DNA of 31,667 nt from Candidatus Amarobacillus elongatus (GCA_016703545.1 JADJBX010000013.1:1-31667), one strand, 5' to 3'. Positions 23,180-30,929 are shown, counted from the stretch's first letter. Notes: generated by a model not told the origin, from the letters alone. Made by a program: numbers and translations.

Positions 23180-23503
23180 GTTCGAAGGTTCCTTTCGCGG
23201 GGTGTCTCGCTGCCCCGCCGGGGAGGGCGCGCGCGGCCGGGTGGCTGGCGCAGCCAGGAGGCGGGATCGACGGACAGGGTTTGGCGAAGAGACAACAACG
23301 AACGGAAGGCCGATTCAGCACGGCCGAACGGGGAAGTGGACCGCCACGAGTCCGTCACGAACAACGTGCGTTCATAATAGCACACCTTTATGGCGACTCG
23401 TTACCAGGCGTTGTTCGTTCGAATTCACAGCGCCATCTCAGCTTCCGCACGGCGCCGTCAAAGGTGCGCGAGCAACGATCGTCCCATCTCACGAAGGAAG
23501 CCC
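23180..23503. other. Gene-free divergent region between helicase and zinc-ribbon genes
   Basis: This stretch of about 320 nt contains the helicase ribosome site (TTCCTTT at 23189-23195 on the plus strand) and a relatively AT-rich island with CATAAT at 23373-23378, a possible -10 for the downstream small gene. Cold-shock-type leaders are common in front of DEAD-box helicases, but I cannot show one here. No ORF in it is supported. Confidence 0.5.
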
Positions 23504-23680
23504 ATGATGGCTCGGAACACTGTCCTCACCCTGCGTACCATCGCGCAGTCGCTGCCCACCACGGTCTGTGCGTGGTGCTCGCGCACCATGCACACCGGCA
23601 ACCGTGACGTCTCGCACGGCATCTGTCACCGGTGCTCCCGCGTGCTCATCGCCGAACTCGACCGCCCGCCCGCGGCGTAG
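23504..23680 (+). CDS. Small zinc-ribbon-like protein
   Basis: This 58-residue protein carries two CxxC pairs, CAWC and CHRC, about 22 residues apart, with SHGICHRC around the second. That is a treble-clef or zinc-ribbon pattern also seen in response-regulator-associated and stand-alone small zinc proteins. The start at 23504 is chosen because AAGGAAG lies 4 nt upstream. The longer frame from 23390 has no ribosome site. It follows a 320-nt gene-free stretch and is convergent with the LuxR-VOC gene, 19 nt between stops. No function can be given. Confidence 0.5.
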   Translation: MMARNTVLTLRTIAQSLPTTVCAWCSRTMHTGNRDVSHGICHRCSRVLIAELDRPPAA

Positions 23681-23699
23681 CCGGCCGCACGTGGTTCGC

Positions 23700-24329
23700 T
23701 CAGGGAAGGACTTCCGACTTCAGCGACAACAGGTTTCCATCCGGGTCGCGGAAGAACGTCAGCCATTCCTGCTTCCCGTCAGGGTGGGTGAAGATGAGGT
23801 GGGGTGCGCCTTCGAAACGAACGCCGGCCGCGGTCAGCGCGTCCTGCGCGGCGTTGATGTCCGCCACCGCGAAGTACAGCACCGAATTCCCCTTCCCCTG
23901 CGCCTCTTCCAGTGCATCGAGCATGAGCCGCGTCCCGCCACAATCGAAGAACGCCAGCTTCCCCGCGGTGAACAGGTGCGGCAGCCCGAGCGTGTCGCGG
24001 TAGAACGCCACGGCCCGTTCGATCTCCGTCACCGAAAACGAGATCTGCGCGATGGGTCCAAGGTTCACGTGCGCATTCGCCATGGAGCTGCCCTCCCCGA
24101 GCCTGGTGCCCAGCGGTTGTCCGCGAAACGCCCGCAGCTCGCCCCGCGTCTGCGCGCCCAGCTTCAGCCGGATGTTCTCGACGTGGAATTTCACTGCGTC
24201 GCGGCTCACGCCCCGCCGCCGCGCGATGGCGCCATTCGACATTCCGTGCCGGATGCCGTGCAGCACACTCCACTCCGCCGGCGTCAACCGATCGGGATGG
24301 GGAGGGCGGCCCCGCCTGCGCTCTGGCAC
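23700..24329 (-). CDS. LuxR-type HTH fused to a VOC (glyoxalase-like) domain
   Basis: This 209-residue fusion starts with a LuxR-type helix-turn-helix (about 14-68: LTPAEWSVLHGIRHG, IARRRGVSRDAVKFHVENIR) and continues after a short linker with a VOC/glyoxalase-fold domain (about 90-207: GPIAQISFSVTEIERAVAFY, FFRDPDGNLLSL). The order is the reverse of normal LuxR regulators, which have the HTH last. I recall the same fusion from other Chloroflexota, so it is a real family and not a frameshift product. The VOC part probably binds a small molecule or carries out metal-dependent chemistry that sets DNA binding. The GTG at 24329 is preceded by TAGAAT at 6 nt and no Shine-Dalgarno. An internal ATG at 24083 with GGGAGGG 7-8 nt upstream could give a separate VOC protein of 127 residues. 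Confidence 0.5.
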   Translation of the reverse strand: MPERRRGRPPHPDRLTPAEWSVLHGIRHGMSNGAIARRRGVSRDAVKFHVENIRLKLGAQTRGELRAFRGQPLGTRLGEGSSMANAHVNLGPIAQISFSVTEIERAVAFYRDTLGLPHLFTAGKLAFFDCGGTRLMLDALEEAQGKGNSVLYFAVADINAAQDALTAAGVRFEGAPHLIFTHPDGKQEWLTFFRDPDGNLLSLKSEVLP

Positions 24330-24335
24330 GGCCCG

Positions 24336-24341
24336 ATTCTA
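24336..24341 (-). promoter_or_regulatory. Candidate -10 box, leaderless LuxR-VOC gene
   Basis: On the minus strand TAGAAT is followed by CGGGCC and then the GTG at 24329. The spacing leaves no ribosome-binding site. No strong -35 box was seen. Confidence 0.5.
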
Positions 24342-24384
24342 TCCCCGCTCTCCCCGGATTACCCTCCCCTGCCCGAACGGGCGG

Positions 24385-24414
24385 CTGACCGCCATTGCCC
24401 CGGCTCGCTAGAAT
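24385..24414 (+). promoter_or_regulatory. Promoter of the enoyl-CoA hydratase operon
   Basis: CTGACC at 24385-24390, an 18-nt spacer and TAGAAT at 24409-24414 give a good sigma-70-type promoter. The predicted start near 24421 is just before the ribosome site GGAGG at 24422-24426. Confidence 0.5.
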
Positions 24415-24432
24415 CCCCGCCGGAGGTGCACC

Positions 24433-25335
24433 GTGGCGAAGCAGTTCTCGACGATCCTGTACGAAGTCGAAAAGGGGCGGGCGCGCATCACCCTGAACCG
24501 CCCCGAGAAGCTCAACGCGCTGTCGCGCGAGCTCCAGCAGGAGCTCCACGAGGCCCTCTGGGAAGCGGACAACGACACCAACGTCCACGCCGTCATCCTG
24601 CGCGGCAACGGCCGGGCGTTCAGCGCCGGGTACGATCTCACACCGCTCGCCAACCGTGCCGCCGCCCACGACGACGGGTATACCGCCGTCTACCGCGGTG
24701 GCCGCACGTACGACGACGATGCGTGGCAGCTCGAAAAGGCCCAGCGCCTGCGCATGGCCATCTTCGACATGCACAAGCCCGTCGTCGCCCAGGTGCATGG
24801 CTTCTGCCTCGCGGGCGGCACGGATGTCGCCTTCCTCTGCGACATCGTCATCGCCGCCGAGGATGCCACCATTGGCTTTCCGCCGGCGCGCGCGATGGGC
24901 GCCCTCCCCAACAACATGTGGATCTACAACTGCGGACCGCAGTGGGCCAAGCGCCTCTTCCTCACGGGCGACACCATCACCGGCGCCGAGGCCGCGAAGA
25001 TCGGACTCGTCCTCAAGGCCGTGCCTGCCGACCTGCTGGAGTACGAAGTCGAACAGCTCGTCGACCGCATGGCAATGATCGACAGCGAACTCCTCAGCGC
25101 GAACAAGCGCATCGTCAACCTCCAGCTCGAACTCATGGGCGCCCGGACGATTCAGCGCATGGCCGCGGAAAACGACGCTCGCGCTCACCTTGCCCCCAGC
25201 GTGCGCGAGTTCGGGCGCATCGCCGGCGAACAGGGCCTGCGCGCCGCCCTCCACTGGCGCGATGGCAAGTTCGGCGACGGCCGTGCTCGTGTCGAAGGTC
25301 CGGAGCTGCGCGACGAGAACGGGTACTTGAAATGA
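24433..25335 (+). CDS. Enoyl-CoA hydratase/isomerase family protein (crotonase fold)
   Basis: This 300-residue crotonase-fold protein begins with a typical strand (FSTILYEVEKGRARITLNRPEKLNALS). It has both oxyanion-hole segments: AFSAGYDL at 62-69 and GFCLAGGTDVAF at 123-134. The usual catalytic glutamates are not where enoyl-CoA hydratases have them: the first position reads Thr130-Asp131 and the second region reads MGALPNNMWIY. It may therefore be an isomerase, hydrolase or other crotonase rather than a standard hydratase. The GTG at 24433 has GGAGG 6 nt upstream and a good promoter before it. The stop overlaps the ATG of the next gene (ATGA), so they are co-translated. Fold assignment is firm, reaction uncertain. 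Confidence 0.5.
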   Translation: MAKQFSTILYEVEKGRARITLNRPEKLNALSRELQQELHEALWEADNDTNVHAVILRGNGRAFSAGYDLTPLANRAAAHDDGYTAVYRGGRTYDDDAWQLEKAQRLRMAIFDMHKPVVAQVHGFCLAGGTDVAFLCDIVIAAEDATIGFPPARAMGALPNNMWIYNCGPQWAKRLFLTGDTITGAEAAKIGLVLKAVPADLLEYEVEQLVDRMAMIDSELLSANKRIVNLQLELMGARTIQRMAAENDARAHLAPSVREFGRIAGEQGLRAALHWRDGKFGDGRARVEGPELRDENGYLK

Positions 25336-26138
25336 CCATCAAGGCGTCGGCGCTGCTGGCCGCGCTCGTCATCTGGGCGGCAATCGTCCCCGCCGTGGTC
25401 GTGCAGCCGGACGCGTGGTGGGCGCTGGTCTTCGCCGTGTTGGCCACCGGCGCCGTCGCCTCGAGCTTCTGGCGGCGGCTGGGCATCGCCCGCGTCCTCG
25501 GCATCGGTGGCGCCTGGGCCGGCGCGGCCATCGCCATCATGGAAACCCCGGACGCGACGTGGTCGGCGATCTTCGCCTTCCTCAGCACCGTCACCATCCT
25601 CTACAGCGCCATGCGCCGCGAGGCCATTCTCCACGGCCTGGCAATCGCCACCGCCTGGCTCGCTTTCGGCGCCATCGTTGTCGCGCACGAAGGCGAGGCC
25701 GTCTGGCCCTGCGTGATGGCGTTCCTCACCACCGGCGCCATCGCGAACAGCCGGGGCAACGCCCGCGCCCTGGCCGGCATCCTCTGGTGGTCCATCGCCG
25801 CCGGCGTCATCGTCGCCGCGGGTGGCGATTTCGCATGGCTCACCGCCGTCGCCTTCGTGCTCACCGTTGCCTCGGTCGGCATCGGGGACTTCAAGTTCCC
25901 GACGGGGATCGAATGGGACCTCTTTGGCCGCGGCGGTGGCGACGACGAAAGCGGCGAGCGCTTCGACCCCTTCGACCGCGGGAGCCGCGCGGAACGCCGG
26001 GCCGAACGCCACGCCCGCCGTCACCGGGGCTGGCGCGAATACGACACCGGGGAACCCGCGCCCGAGCCGCCGCCACCCAGCGGCCCCCGCCGCATCATCA
26101 TTGTCGAACGTGACGACGAGGCCCCGGACGTGCGCTAA
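25332..26138 (+). CDS. Polytopic membrane protein of unknown function
   Basis: This 268-residue protein has a hydrophobic first half with about seven or eight short TM segments (roughly 5-24, 29-46, 53-69, 76-91, 98-118, 124-137, 145-163, 168-184), rich in Ala and Trp. A hydrophilic tail from about 190 is rich in Arg, Glu and Asp (GGGDDESGERFDPFDRG, RAERRAERHARRHRGWREY). I do not recognise a family. It resembles small repeated-helix membrane proteins without an obvious active site. The ATG overlaps the crotonase stop. Codon use is like its neighbours. The longer frame opening upstream across the crotonase gene is a shadow, not part of this protein. Confidence 0.5.
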   Translation: MTIKASALLAALVIWAAIVPAVVVQPDAWWALVFAVLATGAVASSFWRRLGIARVLGIGGAWAGAAIAIMETPDATWSAIFAFLSTVTILYSAMRREAILHGLAIATAWLAFGAIVVAHEGEAVWPCVMAFLTTGAIANSRGNARALAGILWWSIAAGVIVAAGGDFAWLTAVAFVLTVASVGIGDFKFPTGIEWDLFGRGGGDDESGERFDPFDRGSRAERRAERHARRHRGWREYDTGEPAPEPPPPSGPRRIIIVERDDEAPDVR

Positions 26139-26141
26139 GAT
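26136..26141 (+). promoter_or_regulatory. Candidate -10 box, possible leaderless start inside the operon
   Basis: TAAGAT overlaps the stop codon of the preceding gene and sits 6 nt before the GTG at 26148, with no Shine-Dalgarno site between. It could be an internal promoter. No -35 box is obvious. Confidence 0.5.
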
Positions 26142-26147
26142 CGTCGC

Positions 26148-26411
26148 GTGAGGCCCCCACACGACGTTCCCGATGACATCGACGAAGAGAGCGAAGACGA
26201 CGCGTTCCTGCTCGGCGGCGCCGATGAGCAGGACTTCGATGACGGCCTCGGTCCCGATGAGCGCGACCGCGACCTGATGGACGGCACCTGGGAGCAGCGC
26301 CACTACGCCGGCCACCACCGTCAGCGGGATTGGCGCACCATCTACCTCGGCATCTCCCTCCTCGTGCTCCTCGGGCTCGTCGTCCCGTCCATCCTGGTGC
26401 TCGTCCAATGA
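26148..26411 (+). CDS. Small acidic single-TM protein of unknown function
   Basis: This 87-residue protein has a very acidic N-terminal half (many Asp and Glu between residues 8 and 45), a short His/Arg-rich part (HYAGHHRQRDWR) and one C-terminal TM helix at about 66-86. It is therefore likely tail-anchored with the acidic part in the cytoplasm, next to the basic tail of the preceding membrane protein. The complementary charges suggest, without proof, that the two interact. It starts with GTG 9 nt after that gene and its stop overlaps the ATG of the next (ATGA). No family recognised. Confidence 0.5.
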   Translation: MRPPHDVPDDIDEESEDDAFLLGGADEQDFDDGLGPDERDRDLMDGTWEQRHYAGHHRQRDWRTIYLGISLLVLLGLVVPSILVLVQ

Positions 26412-26905
26412 CCGGCTTCGCGGGCAAGTCCGTCGCCATCGTCGGGCCCGGGGGCGAACGCGTTCGGGCCGTCGCCGTGGTGTTCGCTGAATCAGGCGCT
26501 GACCTCGCGCTCGGCACGCAGGCGCGCACCGACGAGTTCGCCATGGCCTCGATCGCGAACGAGGTCTGGGTCCTTGGCAACGAGCAGTTCCTGCGGGTCA
26601 TGGATTGCGACGACGACGCCGAAGTCGAAGGCTTCGCCGAGGCCACATGGGGCGAGTTCCACGGTTGCGATGTCCTCGTCGCGATGGTCCCCAACCCCGA
26701 GTCGCTCGTTCGCGGCTTCGCACCCCGCATGCGCCCCGATGGCGTCATCGTGCTCGTCGCGGCAGGTGACGAAGAGACGGGGGCGCTCGCCGCGCGGCAG
26801 GGGCGTCTCGCCGCCCTCGCCGGGGGCATCCGCCTCGAGGTCGCGGCCATGGCCCTCCCCGGGGAGGAAGCCGCCGTCCTGGTTGCGGCTGCCCCGCAAG
26901 GCTGA
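26408..26905 (+). CDS. Degenerate short-chain dehydrogenase-like protein (Rossmann fold only)
   Basis: This 165-residue protein starts like an SDR enzyme: GKSVAIVGPGGERVRAVAVVFAESGADLALG covers the first strand, a glycine-rich turn and the second strand. Later segments (DVLVAMVPNP, GVIVLVAAGD) look like SDR beta strands 4 and 5. The catalytic Ser-Tyr-Lys set is missing and the protein is shorter than the usual 250 residues, so it is probably not an oxidoreductase. It may bind a nucleotide or be a structural remnant. The ATG overlaps the stop of the acidic TM gene by 4 nt, indicating translational coupling. Family placement is moderate, function unknown. Confidence 0.5.
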   Translation: MTGFAGKSVAIVGPGGERVRAVAVVFAESGADLALGTQARTDEFAMASIANEVWVLGNEQFLRVMDCDDDAEVEGFAEATWGEFHGCDVLVAMVPNPESLVRGFAPRMRPDGVIVLVAAGDEETGALAARQGRLAALAGGIRLEVAAMALPGEEAAVLVAAAPQG

Positions 26906-26980
26906 AACCACCCCGCGCGATGCGGTGCGGCCGCGAACCCGTTACCGTGGAACGCGATCCCTCCGAGGTGTCAGTCCCAC

Positions 26981-29065
26981 ATGCCGCACGAACCCGGAGG
27001 CGTAAACCGCCTCGCCGGTGAGACGAGCCCTTACCTTCTCCAGCACGCCCACAACCCGGTTGACTGGTACCCCTGGGGCGAAGAGGCCTTCGCCCGCGCT
27101 CGCGCCGAAAACCTCCCGATCCTGCTCTCTGTTGGCTACAGCTCGTGCCACTGGTGCCACGTCATGGCGCACGAGTCCTTCGAAAACGACACCACGGCCG
27201 ACCTCATGAACCGCTGGTTCGTGAACATCAAGGTCGACCGCGAAGAGCGACCCGATGTGGACGCCGTGTACATGAATGCCGTGCAGGCGCTGACCGGCCG
27301 CGGCGGTTGGCCCATGACCGTCTTCCTCACGCCGGACCTGCGCCCCTTTTACGCGGGCACGTACTTCCCGCCCGAAGATCGTCACGGCCTGCCCGGCTTC
27401 CCGCGCGTCCTGGAGGCGCTCCACAACGTGTGGGAGACCGAGCACGAGCGAATCCTCGCCCAGGCAGAAGGCATTACCGACCACCTCCGGCAGGCCGCGA
27501 ACCGCGTCGCGGCCGAGTCCGCGCCCATCACGCCCTCCATGGCCACGGCCGCCGTCGAGGGCTTTCGCGCGACCTTCGACGCCACCTGGGGCGGGTTTGG
27601 CCAGGCGCCCAAGTTCCCCAGCCCCTCGAATCTCGAGTTCCTCCTGTTCCACCACTCCCGCGCGGGCTGGGAAGGCACACCCACACCGCTCGGAATGGTG
27701 CTGGTCACCCTTCATTGCATGGCAAGCGGGGGCATGTACGACCAGCTCGGCGGCGGCTTCGCCCGGTACAGCGTCGATGAACGGTGGCTCGTGCCCCACT
27801 TCGAAAAAATGCTGTACGACAACGCCCAGCTCGCCCGCGCCTACCTGCACGCCTACCAGATGAGCGGCGATATCTCGTTCGTGCGCATCGTGCGCGACAC
27901 CCTCGGCTACCTCGAACGGGAGATGCTGGACCCCGAAGGCGGCTTCTACGCCGCCCAGGACGCCGACAGCGAGGGAATCGAGGGCAAGTTCTTCGTATGG
28001 ACTCCCGCCGAAGTCGTGGCCGAACTTGGCGAGGACGACGGCGCCCTCTTCTGCCAGTTCTTCGGTGTTACCGGGGAGGGCAACTTCCGCGACCCGCACC
28101 ACCCGGAGTTCGGCTCCCGCAGCGTTCTCACCCGCTGGCGCGAGGCCGACGACGTGGCGCGCGAGCACGGCCTCTCCAGGGGTGACCTGCTCGCGAAGAT
28201 CGATGGGCTCCGCGCCCGCATGCTCGCCGTGCGCGACCGCCGCGTCCGGCCCGGGCTCGATGACAAGGTCCTCACATCCTGGAACGGCCTCGCGCTCGCA
28301 GCCTTCGCGGACTGCGGCCGCGTCCTCGGCGATGCGCGCCTCATCGGGATCGCCGCCGCCAACGCCGCCTTCGTCCGGGACCGGCTCTGGAGCGACGGCC
28401 GGCTGCTCCATACCTACAAGCTCGGCATCGCGAAAGTGGATGGGATGCTCGAGGACTACGCCTTCTACGGTCTCGGTCTTGTCGAGCTCTACCGGGCCAC
28501 CTGTGACATCGCGCACCTCGAATGGGCGCGCGAACTCTTCGAAGTGATGCTCTCCCGCTTCGCCGACGCCGAGCGCGGCGGGTTCTTCGAAACCGCCGAA
28601 GGTTCCGAGGACCTGCTTGTGCGTAATCGTCCGCTCTTCGACCAGGCGACCCCGGGCGGCAACGGCGCGGCGGCGCAGCTTGCGATCTGGCTCGGCCGGT
28701 ACTACGGGCGGCCGGAGTGGGAGGCGATCGGCGCGGACATCGTCGCCTCCGCGGGCAAGTTCCTCACCGAGATGCCGTCCGGCTTCGGCAGCACTCTGCT
28801 CGCCGGCGAACTCCTGCTCGCCCCCCGCCAGGAACTTGTCATCGTGGGCGAGCCCGAGGCCCGCGCGCAGTTCGAGCGGCTCGTGGCCGGAACGTTCCGG
28901 CCCTGGGTCGTCTTTGCGCCCGGCCGCGGCGATGAACCACTGCCGCTCTTCGAAGGCCGCACGCCCCCGAGCGGGAAGGCCCTCGCCTACGTCTGCGAGG
29001 ACATGGTCTGCGCGTTGCCCGCCCAGGATGCGGACGAACTCCGCGTCCAGCTCGCCAAACGGTAG
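26981..29065 (+). CDS. DUF255 thioredoxin-domain protein (YyaL/spermatogenesis-associated protein 20 family)
   Basis: This 694-residue protein has an N-terminal DUF255 thioredoxin-like domain (about 6-165) with NRLAGETSPYLLQHAHNPVDW and the redox-like CHWC motif (Cys56, Cys59 in SSCHWCHVMAHESF). A long alpha/alpha-barrel region of N-acylglucosamine-2-epimerase or glycoside-hydrolase type follows, with GGGFARYSVDERWLVPHFEKM and LTSWNGLALAAFADCG. Length and order match the widely conserved bacterial family, whose substrate and activity are not established. It starts 75 nt after the SDR-like gene. Only a weak purine stretch (CGAGG) precedes the ATG at 26981, and no clear promoter was seen. Cytoplasmic, with no signal peptide. 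The family call is secure. Confidence 0.5.
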   Translation: MPHEPGGVNRLAGETSPYLLQHAHNPVDWYPWGEEAFARARAENLPILLSVGYSSCHWCHVMAHESFENDTTADLMNRWFVNIKVDREERPDVDAVYMNAVQALTGRGGWPMTVFLTPDLRPFYAGTYFPPEDRHGLPGFPRVLEALHNVWETEHERILAQAEGITDHLRQAANRVAAESAPITPSMATAAVEGFRATFDATWGGFGQAPKFPSPSNLEFLLFHHSRAGWEGTPTPLGMVLVTLHCMASGGMYDQLGGGFARYSVDERWLVPHFEKMLYDNAQLARAYLHAYQMSGDISFVRIVRDTLGYLEREMLDPEGGFYAAQDADSEGIEGKFFVWTPAEVVAELGEDDGALFCQFFGVTGEGNFRDPHHPEFGSRSVLTRWREADDVAREHGLSRGDLLAKIDGLRARMLAVRDRRVRPGLDDKVLTSWNGLALAAFADCGRVLGDARLIGIAAANAAFVRDRLWSDGRLLHTYKLGIAKVDGMLEDYAFYGLGLVELYRATCDIAHLEWARELFEVMLSRFADAERGGFFETAEGSEDLLVRNRPLFDQATPGGNGAAAQLAIWLGRYYGRPEWEAIGADIVASAGKFLTEMPSGFGSTLLAGELLLAPRQELVIVGEPEARAQFERLVAGTFRPWVVFAPGRGDEPLPLFEGRTPPSGKALAYVCEDMVCALPAQDADELRVQLAKR

Positions 29066-29079
29066 CCTCGGAGGTTCAC

Positions 29080-29448
29080 ATGCACACCTGGGATCTCTGG
29101 TATCCGGAAGCAGCTTCGCAGGGGCTTTCGTTCGCCCGTGCGAAGATCGACCCCGCGGAGCACGTCTTCGTCCACGCCCTCCCCGCCTCCGTCCGAGTGG
29201 AGGTTCGCGACGAGCAGGGCGCCCTCATCGCCGCCGGCGACGGCCTCGCGCGCACGCAGGAATCGCCCATGGCGCGGCTGGTGCTCGCGGGTGGCAGCGT
29301 AACCCGCGAGGACACCTGGCCCGCCGAGGGTGACCTCGGCAGCGTCGTCATCCTCCCCGGCGGCGAGGCCGGCGTGTTGCGCGCGTGGTGGAACGCCCCG
29401 GACCACTCCGAATGGCGCTGGTCCGTGGAGTTCTACAACCACCGCTAG
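29080..29448 (+). CDS. Conserved small protein of unknown function
   Basis: This 122-residue beta-rich protein has a characteristic start (MHTWDLWYPEAASQGLSFAR) and end (WWNAPDHSEWRWSVEFYNHR). I recall similar proteins in other Chloroflexota but no function. It has no TM segment or signal. GGAGG sits 6 nt before the ATG and the gene starts 14 nt after the DUF255 gene, so the two are probably co-transcribed. Its stop is directly adjacent to the stop of the convergent CheW-like gene (29448/29449), with no terminator between, so the two transcripts must overlap. Confidence 0.5.
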   Translation: MHTWDLWYPEAASQGLSFARAKIDPAEHVFVHALPASVRVEVRDEQGALIAAGDGLARTQESPMARLVLAGGSVTREDTWPAEGDLGSVVILPGGEAGVLRAWWNAPDHSEWRWSVEFYNHR

Positions 29449-29958
29449 TCAGGCCGCGCTCGTCGCTCGCTTCCGCTCGGCGGCCTGCCGGATGCCGTTG
29501 CCCCATGGCGCCCACGTATCGTGATCACCGAGGCATGCGTCCAGCGCGACTTCGTGGTCGATGTCGAGCACGAGGTCGTCGCCGTTGCGGATGACCGCAC
29601 GCAGGCCGGGGTTGCGCGCGAAGTCGCCCGCGATCCGCTGGCAGGTGTGCGGCTCGACGGTGATGACTTCCACCACCTCGTCCACCACCAGGCCGATCCG
29701 GTTCTCGCCGTAGGCGACGAACACGAACCGCGTCTCCTGGTCGAACGGCAACACCGGGAAGCCAAGGACCGTCCGCAGGTCGGCAACGGGCACGACCCCG
29801 CCGCGAAGGCTGAGCACGCCAAGGACCTCCGCCGGCGCGCCGGGGATCGGCGTCGTGTCCTTCGGCGGGAGAATCTCAAGCACTGCTTCGATGTCGATGC
29901 CGCAGGGGGTGCCCCCTACCTTCGTAATGACGACCTGCCGTGCGCCCGTTGCTGCCAT
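29449..29958 (-). CDS. Stand-alone CheW-like protein
   Basis: This 169-residue protein is a single CheW domain of the chemotaxis adaptor fold. The diagnostic segment is VLGVLSLRGGVVPVADLR at about 45-62, followed by FVFVAYGENRIGLVVDEVVEVI. CheW links receptors to the CheA kinase at the membrane. No receptor, CheA or flagellar gene is in the window, so the partner is unknown. It may serve a distant chemosensory cluster or an unrelated signalling complex. The start at 29958 is chosen because GAGGTGG precedes it. The longer frame from 30030 overlaps the MscS gene end. It is the last gene of a likely UvrD-MscS-CheW operon, starting 28 nt after the MscS stop. Fold call good, role unknown. Confidence 0.5.
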   Translation of the reverse strand: MAATGARQVVITKVGGTPCGIDIEAVLEILPPKDTTPIPGAPAEVLGVLSLRGGVVPVADLRTVLGFPVLPFDQETRFVFVAYGENRIGLVVDEVVEVITVEPHTCQRIAGDFARNPGLRAVIRNGDDLVLDIDHEVALDACLGDHDTWAPWGNGIRQAAERKRATSAA

Positions 29959-29986
29959 GACCACCTCTGGAGGGCACAGTTGCCCA

Positions 29987-30928
29987 TCAAGAGCTTCGGT
30001 CCGCAGGCTCCGTCTCTTGATGCGTCGCACCCCCGGTTGTCACCGGATCCGGGGGTGGAACCTCGGTGGACGGGGCCACCCACGCCTTCCCGAGCCGCAT
30101 CTCGCGCTCGCCGAACCGCCCCAGCGCACGCCGCCGGATCTCGCCCGCGATCGCCCACTGGGTGCCCGCGCGCACGTCGCCCGTCACCTTCACCGTCACA
30201 TCGTTGTCCCGGAAGCCGTCGACCCGCAGCACGCGGGGCTGCGCGAGGATGTCCCCGGACCGCTCGGCCGCCACTTCCGCGCACACCTCGTCGATGATCG
30301 CGATCGCCTTTTCGATGTCCGTCTCATACGGCACCGGCAGGTCGACATTCACGCGGCTGAACCCCTGTGTCAGATTCGTGGCCACGGAAATCGCGCTGTT
30401 GGGGATCACGTGCACGGCGCCGTTGGCGTCCCGCAGGACCGTCCGCCGCGGGTTGATCTCCTCCACCGTCCCGGTCACGTTCGCCAGCGTTACGATGTCA
30501 CCCACGCGGTACTGGTCCTCGATGAGGATGAACGTGCCGTTGATCACGTCCTTGATCAGCGTCTGCGCGCCGAGGCCGAGCGCGACGCCCGCGATGCCCA
30601 CGCTCGCAACCAGCGCCGAGACGTTGAGTCCGAGGTTGTCGAGCGCGAGGGCCGCGCCGATGAACACCACGACGATCGTCACGAACCAGTTCAGCGTCGC
30701 CAGCAGGGTGTCGACACGCCGCTCGACCGAGTCCGCGTTGTCCTTGCGGAGCCCCGCCGCCCGCGCCAGGGCGCCGTGCAGCACCCGCGAGATCACGGTC
30801 CGCAGGATGATCACCAGCAGGGCGATGCCAATGACGATGCCCGCGAGCTGCGGCGCGCCGTCCCGGAACCATTCCTTCCACTCCGACCACGACGACGGGA
30901 CGAGGAACAGCTGCTCCATTGCGCCCAT
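29987..30928 (-). CDS. Small-conductance mechanosensitive channel (MscS family)
   Basis: This 313-residue protein has the MscS layout: TM1 at about 27-44, TM2 at 81-98, the Gly/Ala-rich pore helix TM3 at 103-125 (SVGIAGVALGLGAQTLIKDVING) and then the cytoplasmic beta-domain with FILIEDQYRVGDIV and VHVIPNSAIS. It opens under membrane tension and lets solutes out during hypo-osmotic shock. The C-terminal 30 residues are polar and probably disordered. The ATG at 30928 lies 1 nt after the UvrD stop. An alternative ATG at 30919 has no better ribosome site. It is in the same orientation as the helicase and CheW genes and probably translated by re-initiation. The family is secure. Confidence 0.5.
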   Translation of the reverse strand: MGAMEQLFLVPSSWSEWKEWFRDGAPQLAGIVIGIALLVIILRTVISRVLHGALARAAGLRKDNADSVERRVDTLLATLNWFVTIVVVFIGAALALDNLGLNVSALVASVGIAGVALGLGAQTLIKDVINGTFILIEDQYRVGDIVTLANVTGTVEEINPRRTVLRDANGAVHVIPNSAISVATNLTQGFSRVNVDLPVPYETDIEKAIAIIDEVCAEVAAERSGDILAQPRVLRVDGFRDNDVTVKVTGDVRAGTQWAIAGEIRRRALGRFGEREMRLGKAWVAPSTEVPPPDPVTTGGATHQETEPADRSS

Positions 30929-30929
30929 T

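Noticed and set aside
23700..24329. LuxR-VOC fusion as another frameshift artefact
   Set aside because: Both domains are in one frame without a break, and I recall the same fusion in other members of the phylum.
23568..25331. Long upstream extension of the membrane-protein frame
   Set aside because: It crosses two real genes in other frames and is Arg/Pro/His-rich. The real start is the ATG overlapping the crotonase stop.
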